64,000 bases of DNA from an uncultured Bacteroidales bacterium (lineage in GTDB: Bacteria; Bacteroidota; Bacteroidia; Bacteroidales; Bacteroidaceae), in NCBI GenBank assembly GCA_902779535.1, contig CACZBX010000014.1, positions 1 through 64,000 of the forward strand, given 5' to 3'. Of the stretch, positions 9,989-17,498 are shown piece after piece. Numbering within the stretch: position 1 is the stretch's first letter; the number at the start of each line of letters is the position of its first letter. Both the position numbers and the translations under genes were made by a program. The notes below the pieces were generated by a model. It saw nothing but the letters and a program-made list of their open reading frames with translations, was not told the DNA's origin and made no database searches.

Positions 9989-11095
9989 TTATTTCGAAAC
10001 ATTAAAGCGGAAGTGCATGATATCGCCGTCCTGAACGACATAATCTTTTCCTTCCACCGCCATTTTACCAGCTTCCTTGACCGCTGCTTCTGTTCCGTAC
10101 TTAATATAATCGTCGTACTTGATCACTTCAGCGCGAATAAATCCTTTCTCGAAATCAGTATGGATTACACCTGCACATTGAGGTGCTTTCCACCCCTTGC
10201 GATAAGTCCAAGCCTTCACTTCCATCTCTCCAGCGGTAATGAAAGTCTCTAAGTTCAGTAACTTGAAAGCAGCCTTGATAATCCGGTTCACGCCAGATTC
10301 CTCCAAGCCAATTTCCTCGAGGAAAAGTTGGCGATCCTCATAGGTTTCCAGTTCTGCTATATCAGCTTCTGTCTTGGCTGCAACAACCAGGATCTCAGCA
10401 TGTTCGTCTTTTACAGCCTCACGTACTTCCTCCACATAATGATTCCCTGTTGCAGCACTTGTATCATCTACATTACAAACGTAAAGTACAGGTTTATTGG
10501 TGAGCAGGAATAAGTCGTGTGCAATCTTCTGGCTCTCCTCATCGTCGAAGACAACGGTGCGGGCCGATTTACCTTCTTCCAACACATGCTTATAGTTAAG
10601 AAGTATCTCGAGTGCTTTCTTAGCATCCTTATCTCCACTTTGAGCCTGGTTCTTTACTTTTTGGAGGCGGTTCTCAATCGTCTCCAAGTCTTTCAACTGA
10701 AGCTCTGTGTCAATGACTTCTTTATCACGAACGGGATTGACATTTCCATCCACGTGGGTGACATTTTCATCGTCAAAACATCTCAGTACGTGGATGATTG
10801 CATCTGTCTCTCGGATATTACCTAAGAATTTGTTACCCAGTCCTTCGCCCTTGCTAGCTCCTTTTACCAAACCTGCGATATCAACAATTTCGACTGTTGC
10901 CGGAACGATACGTCCTGGATGGACTAATTCGGCCAGTTTGTTCAGTCGCTCATCAGGAACGGTGATTACTCCGACATTGGGTTCGATTGTACAGAAAGGA
11001 AAGTTTGCTGCCTGTGCTTTGGCACTTGACAAACAATTAAAAAGGGTGGATTTTCCCACGTTGGGAAGTCCAACTATACCACATTGTAAAGCCAT
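9989..11095 (-). CDS. ychF: Redox-regulated ATPase YchF (Obg-like)
   Basis: A 368-residue translation-associated P-loop NTPase of the Obg/YchF family that prefers ATP. It has the G1 motif GLPNVGKST (residues 8-16), G3 DIAGLVKGASKGEGLGN, an NKPV/NVDD-type G4 region instead of the GTPase NKxD motif, a coiled-coil insertion, and the C-terminal TGS-like domain (residues ~280-368). Length and motif order match the family throughout. It has its own TATCTTTG promoter box and ends at the terminator shared with mutS. Confidence 0.97.
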   Translation of the reverse strand: MALQCGIVGLPNVGKSTLFNCLSSAKAQAANFPFCTIEPNVGVITVPDERLNKLAELVHPGRIVPATVEIVDIAGLVKGASKGEGLGNKFLGNIRETDAIIHVLRCFDDENVTHVDGNVNPVRDKEVIDTELQLKDLETIENRLQKVKNQAQSGDKDAKKALEILLNYKHVLEEGKSARTVVFDDEESQKIAHDLFLLTNKPVLYVCNVDDTSAATGNHYVEEVREAVKDEHAEILVVAAKTEADIAELETYEDRQLFLEEIGLEESGVNRIIKAAFKLLNLETFITAGEMEVKAWTYRKGWKAPQCAGVIHTDFEKGFIRAEVIKYDDYIKYGTEAAVKEAGKMAVEGKDYVVQDGDIMHFRFNVSK

Positions 11096-11125
11096 ATAAT
11101 CGTTATTTCTTTATTTTCCAAAGTG

Positions 11126-11133
11126 CAAAGATA
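11126..11133 (-). promoter_or_regulatory. Promoter -7 box for ychF
   Basis: Minus-strand TATCTTTG, ~31 bases upstream of the ychF ATG. Confidence 0.6.
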
Positions 11134-11199
11134 ATGTAAATCAAGGGTAAAAGCCAAATTTATTTCATCTTTGTCGGGAAACTCTTCATTGAAGGGGTA

Positions 11200-11337
11200 T
11201 AAAAGAAAAAGAGCAGTCTCACGACTACTCTTATCCGATAATTATGAGTTTTATGAAAAGTGTTAGATTGTTTTCCTACTTTATCTGCTTTTTGAGAGGT
11301 CGATTTCAATTTATTACTTTCAATCTGTTCTCGAAAA
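11200..11337 (-). ncRNA. Candidate small RNA
   Basis: In the 380-base gap between ychF and polA, the minus strand has a perfect -7 box TACCTTTG (11344-11351) and, ~110 bases downstream, an intrinsic terminator (11201-11231). The implied transcript is ~135 bases. Candidate frames within it are short and lack a convincing start; a 66-codon minus-strand frame spanning the area begins upstream of the promoter box and shows no family features. An RNA product is therefore more likely than a protein. I do not recognise it as a known RNA family. Confidence 0.45.
11201..11231 (-). terminator. Intrinsic terminator of candidate small RNA
   Basis: Read on the minus strand, AGAGTAGT pairs with ACTGCTCT (one wobble) around CGTGAG, followed by TTTTTCTTTT. 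The T-run exists only in this orientation. Confidence 0.7.
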
Positions 11338-11343
11338 GCGGTG

Positions 11344-11351
11344 CAAAGGTA
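11344..11351 (-). promoter_or_regulatory. Promoter -7 box of candidate small RNA
   Basis: Minus-strand TACCTTTG. A TTTG lies ~23 bases further upstream, slightly longer than the usual spacer. Confidence 0.5.
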
Positions 11352-11475
11352 GGAAAACAAATAGAATCTCCTAACAAATCGTTGAATAATCTTTCATCTT
11401 TTATCAAAAAGTAACCTTTTTAGCATTCGTTAAGACGTAAACTTGACAAATGGGTGCTAAAGTGCAAGTTTTATC

Positions 11476-14388
11476 TTAGTGAGCCTCCAGCCAATTCTTT
11501 CCCCATCCGCTATCTGCTTTCAGCGGAACTTGCATCTTATAGGCATTCTCCATTTCGCTGATAATAATCTCCTGGACTTTTTCTTTCTCGTCAGGATAAA
11601 CGCTGAAGTTCAATTCGTCATGTACCTGAAGAATCATCTTTGAACGGATATGTTCCTTTTCAAAGCGTTGGAAGATGCGGATCATTGCCACCTTGATAAT
11701 ATCTGCAGCACTGCCTTGAATCGGTGCATTGATGGCGTTACGTTCGGCATATCCCCGTACCACAGAGTTGTTTGAATTGATATCGGCTAAATAACGCCGC
11801 CTACCCGAGATGGTTTCGATATAGCCTTTAATGCGGGCGCGCTGGATGCTCTTGTCCATGTATTCCTTTATTTGCGGATAGGTCTCGAAGTAATCATCGA
11901 TCAGTTTTTTGGCTTCGGTGCGCGACACACCCATCCTTTCGGAAAGTCCGAAGGCAGAAATACCATAAATGATGCCGAAATTGGCTGTCTTCGCACGACT
12001 TCTTTGTTCACGTGTAATCTGTTCAATCGGTTGCTTGAAGATTTTTGCGGCAGTAGCTGCGTGGATGTCATCGCCTTCGGCAAAGGCTTCTATCATGTTC
12101 TGGTCACCGCTGAGGTGTGCCATGATACGTAGCTCAATCTGTGAATAGTCGGCCGAGAAGAACTCGCATCCATCATCTGGGATAAAAGCTTTCCGGATCT
12201 CTTTTCCGTCTTCGTCGCGTATCGGAATGTTCTGTAGGTTCGGATTGCTTGAACTCAACCTTCCAGTGGCCGTAATGGTTTGATTAAAGGATGTGTGAAT
12301 GCGGTTGTCCTTCGGGTTGATTAGCTTTGGTAATGCGTCAATATACGTGCTTAACAGTTTTTTCAAACCTCGGTAGGCCAGGATTTTCTCAACAATCTGA
12401 TGTTTTCCCTTCAGACTTTGTAAAACTTCTTCGCTTGTCACGTACTGTCCACCCTTTGTCTTCTTGGGTTTATCAATGATATGAAGCTTGTCGAAGAGGA
12501 TTTCACCCACTTGCTTGGGAGAGGAGATGTTGAACTTCTCGCCTGCCAACTCGATGATTGACTTCTCCAGTTCTTCCATTCGTGCGGTGTAATCTTTTGA
12601 TGTTTGCTTCAGTGCTTCTGTGTCTAAACGTACACCATTTCGTTCCATGCTTGCCAGAACAGGGATCAAAGGCATCTCAATCTGGTAGAATAATTGGTCG
12701 GTTTTATATTTCACCAGTTCTTTTTCAAGGACATTCTTGAGTTTGAGAGTGACATCGGCATCCTCACATGCATATTCATAGACTTGAATAGGAGAGAGGT
12801 CTCTCATGTTTTTCTGGTCTTTCCCTTTGGGGCCAATCAATTCATCGATATGGATGGTTTGATACTTCAGGTAAATTTCGGCTAGATAGTCCATGTTGTG
12901 TCTCAGTTCGGGTTGAAGAACGTAGTGGGCTACCATCGTGTCGAACAACTTGCCTTTTATATAAATATGATAGTTCGCAAGAACAGTCATATCGTACTTG
13001 ATGTTTTGTCCAACCTTGAGAATGTTTTCATTTTCATAAACCACCTTGAACTCATTGACCACTTTTGATGCTTCATCTTTATCCGATGGGATAGGGATAT
13101 AAAAAGCTTCGTTTTCTTTGACCGCGAAACTCAGTCCCACTAGTTCAGCGTTAAAAGGATCTGTGTCGGTTGTCTCCGTATCCAGACTGACTATTTCGTT
13201 TGTCAGTAAATATTGAATTAATTTCTTTCTTCTTTCTTCACTATCAATGAGTTGGTAGTCGTGTTTTAACGTTTTTAAACACGCGAGAGTCGCATTTTCT
13301 GGCGCGTTCGGTTGAGCGTACGTGAAATCTGCAAACAATTCGCCTTGAACGACCTTTGTTTTCTCTGTTGTTTCGGTCTGATTGGATGGTTCGTCAAACA
13401 AAGTAGGCTGTTGATCGAAGAGGGAGGGCATGGGATCGAACAGAGAAATTTGCTGTGTCTTCTTTTTATTCGTTCGGTCCGTATTGCTAACTTCAACCTT
13501 TGTTGTCGGAGTTTCTTCTGTTCGTTTAGAGATTCGATCCAGTAGATGACGGAACTCTAATTCGGTAAAGATTTTCTTTAGTTCTTCTTCATCCGGCTGT
13601 TTCGTCTCGAGCTCATCCATATTCAACTCAATCGGTACATCCATTCTGATTGTAGCCAGATATTTTGAGAAAAGGATCTGTTCTTTGTTTTCCTCGACTT
13701 TCTTCTTCAAAGCTCCTTTCAGCTCATCGGTATGTGCTAATAAATTCTCGATGGAATCGAATGTTTCAAGCAATTTCTGAGCTGTTTTTTCTCCTACGCC
13801 CGGACATCCTGGGATATTATCTGAAGAATCGCCCATCAAGCCCAGCAGATCAATGACCTGCTCGGTGCGTTGAATATTGTATTTTTCCTTGATTTCATCG
13901 GTGCCTAGTATCTCAAATCCTTTATCACCGTGTTGTGGCCGATACATGAAAACATGTTCCTTTACAAGTTGCGCGTAATCTTTGTCGGGAGTCATCATAT
14001 AGGTGGTGATACCTTTCTCGTTTGCCTTGGCTGATAGAGTTCCGATTACGTCGTCTGCTTCAAATCCTTTGACTTCCAATATAGGGATATGATAAGCTTT
14101 GATAATATCTTTGATGATAGGTACGGCATATTTAATTGCTTCGGGTGTTTCCTCACGCTGTGCCTTATATTCTGGGTATGCCTCGTGTCGGAACGTAGGT
14201 CCGGCAGGGTCGAAAGCAATTCCGATGTGGGTCGGATGCTCATCTCTCATCACTTGTTCCAGGGTATTGACGAATCCCAGCACTGCCGATGTGTTGATTC
14301 CTTTTGAGTTGATTCGTGGATTCTTAATAAATGCGTAATAAGCACGGTAAATCAGGGCATACGCGTCTAGTAAAAACAGCTTTTCCAT
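11476..14388 (-). CDS. polA: DNA polymerase I
   Basis: The start is the ATG at 14388 (MEKLFLLDAYALIYRAYY, 970 aa); a longer frame to 14598 would run through the divergent promoter region. Domains in order: 5'-3' nuclease (1-~290, with MTPDKDYAQL and GDSSDNIPG), a low-complexity linker (~295-365), 3'-5' exonuclease with its acidic residues intact (SLDTETTD, NIKYDM, YACEDAD), and the family A polymerase domain (DYSQIELR, RRSRAKTANFGIIYG-like O helix, QVHDELNF). All three activities therefore look functional. The linker contains QQISLF (~310-316) and further LFD/LFA repeats, resembling beta-clamp binding motifs. It functions in gap filling, repair and Okazaki primer removal. Confidence 0.97.
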   Translation of the reverse strand: MEKLFLLDAYALIYRAYYAFIKNPRINSKGINTSAVLGFVNTLEQVMRDEHPTHIGIAFDPAGPTFRHEAYPEYKAQREETPEAIKYAVPIIKDIIKAYHIPILEVKGFEADDVIGTLSAKANEKGITTYMMTPDKDYAQLVKEHVFMYRPQHGDKGFEILGTDEIKEKYNIQRTEQVIDLLGLMGDSSDNIPGCPGVGEKTAQKLLETFDSIENLLAHTDELKGALKKKVEENKEQILFSKYLATIRMDVPIELNMDELETKQPDEEELKKIFTELEFRHLLDRISKRTEETPTTKVEVSNTDRTNKKKTQQISLFDPMPSLFDQQPTLFDEPSNQTETTEKTKVVQGELFADFTYAQPNAPENATLACLKTLKHDYQLIDSEERRKKLIQYLLTNEIVSLDTETTDTDPFNAELVGLSFAVKENEAFYIPIPSDKDEASKVVNEFKVVYENENILKVGQNIKYDMTVLANYHIYIKGKLFDTMVAHYVLQPELRHNMDYLAEIYLKYQTIHIDELIGPKGKDQKNMRDLSPIQVYEYACEDADVTLKLKNVLEKELVKYKTDQLFYQIEMPLIPVLASMERNGVRLDTEALKQTSKDYTARMEELEKSIIELAGEKFNISSPKQVGEILFDKLHIIDKPKKTKGGQYVTSEEVLQSLKGKHQIVEKILAYRGLKKLLSTYIDALPKLINPKDNRIHTSFNQTITATGRLSSSNPNLQNIPIRDEDGKEIRKAFIPDDGCEFFSADYSQIELRIMAHLSGDQNMIEAFAEGDDIHAATAAKIFKQPIEQITREQRSRAKTANFGIIYGISAFGLSERMGVSRTEAKKLIDDYFETYPQIKEYMDKSIQRARIKGYIETISGRRRYLADINSNNSVVRGYAERNAINAPIQGSAADIIKVAMIRIFQRFEKEHIRSKMILQVHDELNFSVYPDEKEKVQEIIISEMENAYKMQVPLKADSGWGKNWLEAH

Positions 14389-14451
14389 TCTTTTACGATT
14401 AGATTTCATCGTAAAAATAACAATAAAATATGTTATTCCGTGTTTTATTAT

Positions 14452-14459
14452 TAAATTTG
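14452..14459 (+). promoter_or_regulatory. Promoter -7 box for polyprenyl synthase
   Basis: TAAATTTG fits TAnnTTTG, 17 bases upstream of the ATG at 14477. An ATG at 14461 opens only a seven-codon frame. Confidence 0.5.
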
Positions 14460-14476
14460 TATGAAATTTTATTTCA

Positions 14477-15451
14477 ATGGATAGATTACAAATCATTAAG
14501 TCGCCAATCGTTGCAGAGTTTGAGCAATTCAAGAAGTTTTTCGATTCTTCGTTGCGTAGTTCCAATCCCTTGCTGAATGATGTGTTGAAGTACATCAAGC
14601 GGGGAAAAGGAAAGATGATGCGTCCGATCTTGGCTTTGTTGGTTGCTAAAGCGTATGGTGAAGTATCAGATCCTGTTTATCATGGTGCACTTGCTCTGGA
14701 GCTATTGCATTCAGCCAGCCTCATCCATGATGATGTCGTGGATGAAAGTGACGAAAGGAGAGGACAGAAATCAGTTAATGCAATATACGATAACAAGGTT
14801 TCTGTGTTGGTCGGTGATTTTATCTTATCTACTGCCTTGCATCATGCAGCCTTAACTCAGAATCCTCGTATTGTAGATATTATCTCTAAGCTTGGCCAGA
14901 ACTTGGCTGAAGGCGAAATTATTCAACTTTCCAATACGATGAGTTCGACGTTTTCAGAAGATGTTTACTATGAGGTTATCCGTAAGAAGACGGCGATTCT
15001 TTTCTCTTCGTGTGCAACTGTAGGCGGGTGTTCTGTTGGTGTGTCTGAAGAGATAATTCAAAGGTTTTATCAATTTGGCGAATTTCTAGGAATTGCATTT
15101 CAGATTCGTGATGATATCTTTGACTATTTCTCTGACACTACGATTGGTAAGCCCACGGGAAATGATATGCGTGAGGGTAAGTTAACGCTTCCTGCACTCT
15201 ATGTATTAAACCATACCAAGGATCCTTCTCTTATTAAAATGGCTTCAAAGATTCGCGCCATGGAAGCAAACGATGCTGAAATTTCCCATTTCATCGATCA
15301 AATAAAGAAAAATGGTGGTATTGAGTATGCCGAGAAGATGATGTATGAATATCGGAATAAAGCAGTCGATATGTTGCCCGATGATTTGTCGGAAGAGTTA
15401 AGGGATTCTTTAATAGCTTATGTTGACTTTGTCGTGGAACGGTCCAAATAG
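14477..15451 (+). CDS. Polyprenyl diphosphate synthase (octaprenyl/IspB type)
   Basis: A 324-residue trans-prenyltransferase that extends allylic diphosphates with isopentenyl diphosphate, probably to make the menaquinone side chain. It shows GKMMRP, the first aspartate-rich motif DDVVDESDERRG (residues ~85-96), and the second motif RDDIFDYF (~210) followed by GKPTGNDMREGKLTLP. Small or branched residues before the first motif fit long-chain products rather than farnesyl diphosphate; chain length cannot be fixed by eye. It is divergent from polA and ends at a bidirectional terminator. Confidence 0.93.
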   Translation: MDRLQIIKSPIVAEFEQFKKFFDSSLRSSNPLLNDVLKYIKRGKGKMMRPILALLVAKAYGEVSDPVYHGALALELLHSASLIHDDVVDESDERRGQKSVNAIYDNKVSVLVGDFILSTALHHAALTQNPRIVDIISKLGQNLAEGEIIQLSNTMSSTFSEDVYYEVIRKKTAILFSSCATVGGCSVGVSEEIIQRFYQFGEFLGIAFQIRDDIFDYFSDTTIGKPTGNDMREGKLTLPALYVLNHTKDPSLIKMASKIRAMEANDAEISHFIDQIKKNGGIEYAEKMMYEYRNKAVDMLPDDLSEELRDSLIAYVDFVVERSK

Positions 15452-15464
15452 ATCAAGGGGGATT

Positions 15465-15523
15465 AAAAAAATATCCGTTAGATGAATTTTAGTTTATACT
15501 AAAAAGCTCTAACGGATATTTTC
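15465..15523. terminator. Bidirectional terminator, polyprenyl synthase / deoC
   Basis: AAATATCCGTTAGA pairs with TCTAACGGATATTT over ~14 pairs, with A- and T-rich flanks, between convergent genes. The intervening loop includes a smaller TTTAGTTTATACTAAA hairpin. Confidence 0.85.
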
Positions 15524-15542
15524 CTATGTCTTTGGAGTGAGT

Positions 15543-16484
15543 TTAAAAGTATTTTGTCTCAGTTCCAAGTATTTCTGAGAGTAGCAGGTTTGCCAATCTG
15601 CTTGTTCCCAAACGGAATAATTTGTTATTCAACCAGTCTTCACCAAGCGATTGCTTGACAATGGTATAATAAGCCAAAGCGTCCTTGACTGTATTTATGC
15701 CTCCTGCTGGTTTGAATCCGACTTTACGCCCCGTCTTCTTGTAATATTCCCAGATAGCATCGCACATCACCAGTGCTGCCTCGTATGAAGCACCAGGATA
15801 CTCTTTGCCAGTCGATGTCTTAATAAAATCGGCTCCCGAGTACATTGCCAAGAGTGCAGCCTTCTTAATGTTCTCTGCTGTTTGTAATGCTCCGGTTTCG
15901 AGGATAACCTTTAAATGGTGCTCGCCACAAATTTCCTTTAATTCATCGATTTCATCGCACATTTCTTGATAGTTGCCACTCAGGAACTTACCCACCGGAA
16001 GAACGATATCTATTTCGTCGGCACCGGCATGCAATGCAAGCGCTGTTTCGGCAACTTTAACTTCCATGAATGTTTGAGAAGAGGGGAAACCACCGCTGAC
16101 GCAAGCAATGTTTACATTATCTGCTTCAAGTGTGTCGCGAACGATTTCTGCAAAGTTGGGATAAACGCAGATTGCGGCAACGTTTTTGATGTCAGGATGT
16201 TCGTCGTCGAAATCGTTTACACGTTGCACAAACTTCATTACGCTTTCATCCGAGTCGGTGGATTTCAGTGTTGTCAGGTCAATACAGTTGAATAATAGTT
16301 TTTTGACTTCAAGGGTATTGTTTTTCTCTAAATGTTCATCCAGTAGTTGTTTCACTATTCGTTGTACATCCTCATCGTGGATATGTGTGTTATACATTTC
16401 AAGAGCCTCAGCGTATTTGTTCGGCATGTGGCTGTGCTCATGTTCATGCTCATGCTCGCAGCAATGATCGTGATGATGTTCCAT
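15543..16484 (-). CDS. deoC: Deoxyribose-phosphate aldolase with His/Cys-rich N-terminal tail
   Basis: DeoC cleaves 2-deoxyribose-5-phosphate to glyceraldehyde-3-phosphate and acetaldehyde in deoxynucleoside catabolism. The TIM-barrel motifs are present: AGADEIDIVLP, VILETGAL, FIKTSTGKEYPGAS with the Schiff-base lysine (~residue 220), and VGFKPAGGI with the second lysine. At 313 residues it is longer than classic ~220-260 residue enzymes, mainly through an N-terminal extension whose first 19 residues hold nine histidines and two cysteines, encoded by a CATGCT-like hexamer repeat. This looks like a metal-binding tail, though this is not shown. It is last in the mnmG-to-deoC run; its ATG overlaps the MazG-like stop by one base. 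Confidence 0.95.
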   Translation of the reverse strand: MEHHHDHCCEHEHEHEHSHMPNKYAEALEMYNTHIHDEDVQRIVKQLLDEHLEKNNTLEVKKLLFNCIDLTTLKSTDSDESVMKFVQRVNDFDDEHPDIKNVAAICVYPNFAEIVRDTLEADNVNIACVSGGFPSSQTFMEVKVAETALALHAGADEIDIVLPVGKFLSGNYQEMCDEIDELKEICGEHHLKVILETGALQTAENIKKAALLAMYSGADFIKTSTGKEYPGASYEAALVMCDAIWEYYKKTGRKVGFKPAGGINTVKDALAYYTIVKQSLGEDWLNNKLFRLGTSRLANLLLSEILGTETKYF

Positions 16485-16819
16485 TATTTCTTTAATTTAG
16501 GGTTGTTTATATGTCTTTCTTTATCTCTTTTCGTTTTCTTTTCCAGGTTTTTCTTAAATGCTTCGGTGAGGTTTACTCCAGTTTGATTAGCTAAGCAGAG
16601 TAGAACCCACATGATATCTGCCATTTCATCGGATAGATTATCACTTTCACCCGGTTTGAAACTTTGGTCGCCATATTTTCTAGCCATGACTCTGGCTAGT
16701 TCGCCCACTTCCTCCATCAGTACAGTCATGTTGGTCAGCTCGCTAAAGTATCTTACGCCATATTTATGAATCCACTCGTCGACTAACTGCTGGGCTTGTT
16801 GAAAGCTTATCTCTTCCAT
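16484..16819 (-). CDS. MazG-like nucleotide pyrophosphohydrolase
   Basis: A 111-residue all-alpha protein of the MazG/dUTPase-like superfamily, which hydrolyses nucleoside triphosphates to monophosphate and pyrophosphate using Mg2+ bound by an E-x-x-E plus E-x-x-D signature. Here the signature reads LMEEVGEL and LSDEMADIMW. The substrate is unknown; house-cleaning of damaged nucleotides is usual. The C-terminal tail is highly basic (KKNLEKKTKRDKERH). It overlaps deoC by one base and starts one base after the small membrane gene. Confidence 0.88.
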   Translation of the reverse strand: MEEISFQQAQQLVDEWIHKYGVRYFSELTNMTVLMEEVGELARVMARKYGDQSFKPGESDNLSDEMADIMWVLLCLANQTGVNLTEAFKKNLEKKTKRDKERHINNPKLKK

Positions 16820-16820
16820 T

Positions 16821-17036
16821 TCACATTGTCATTAAAAAGATTATCGCAAGAATGCCGACGAAGATGCTGATAAAGACCAGCTTAATCTTGTTTTCTCGCC
16901 AATGAAACAAGAGGTAGATTAACAATATAATTGAAAGAATAGCCGATAAATAGATGGCAATATCCCATTTCATGATCCGTCCTATGACTAGCATTAACAA
17001 GATTGTTAGATTTATATACTCAATGTATTTCTTCAT
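16821..17036 (-). CDS. Small membrane protein, 71 residues
   Basis: The frame predicts two or three transmembrane helices (residues ~8-23, ~27-46 and ~52-70) joined by short basic loops (HWRENKIK). It lies nine bases after dtd and one base before the MazG-like gene, so it is very likely translated as part of the operon. I recognise no family and no catalytic residues. The tight spacing in the run argues that it is a real gene. Confidence 0.75.
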   Translation of the reverse strand: MKKYIEYINLTILLMLVIGRIMKWDIAIYLSAILSIILLIYLLFHWRENKIKLVFISIFVGILAIIFLMTM

Positions 17037-17045
17037 TTCTCCTCC

Positions 17046-17498
17046 TTATTCTTTTCGTTTTGAATCCATACAAATTGTTACCGGTCCATCGTTGATCAAC
17101 TCAACTTGCATATTTGCTCCAAACTCTCCAGTACCTACTTCTCTGCCTAAACCATCGGAAAGTGCTCTGCAGAAATATTCATACAGAGGAATGGCTATCT
17201 CGTGTTTTGCGGCATGAATATAGGATGGCCGATTCCCTTTCTTATATGAAGCGTGAAGTGTAAACTGACTGATTACTAAAATGTTGCCATTTATCTCCTG
17301 AATGGATTTGTTCATGACTCCTTGTTCGTCATCAAACACTCTTAAGTTAATGACTTTCTTGCATAGCCAGTCTGCATCTTCTTGATTATCAAGTTCTTCT
17401 ATCCCTACAAGAATCATGAATCCTTGTTGAATTGATGCTTTACATACCTCGTTGATTGTCACGGAGGCTTGTTTTACACGCTGTATGACGATTCTCAT
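17046..17498 (-). CDS. dtd: D-aminoacyl-tRNA deacylase
   Basis: Dtd hydrolyses D-amino acids (and glycine misattached to tRNA-Ala) from tRNA. The 150-residue protein has both signature motifs: SQFTLHAS (residues ~77-84, catalytic threonine) and GPVT (~138-141), the cross-subunit Gly-cisPro motif. Its length is exactly that of the family. Its ATG overlaps the uvrC stop by four bases (ATGA), pointing to translational coupling. Confidence 0.97.
   Translation of the reverse strand: MRIVIQRVKQASVTINEVCKASIQQGFMILVGIEELDNQEDADWLCKKVINLRVFDDEQGVMNKSIQEINGNILVISQFTLHASYKKGNRPSYIHAAKHEIAIPLYEYFCRALSDGLGREVGTGEFGANMQVELINDGPVTICMDSKRKE

Noticed and set aside
11160..11360. 66-codon minus-strand frame in the ychF-polA gap
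   Set aside because: Its start lies upstream of the predicted promoter box and it reads through the terminator hairpin; composition is not protein-like. The region is better treated as a candidate RNA.
14389..14598. N-terminal extension of PolA by 70 residues
   Set aside because: The extension crosses the divergent gene and its promoter and has no homology-like features; MEKLFLLDAYALIYRAYY is the normal start.
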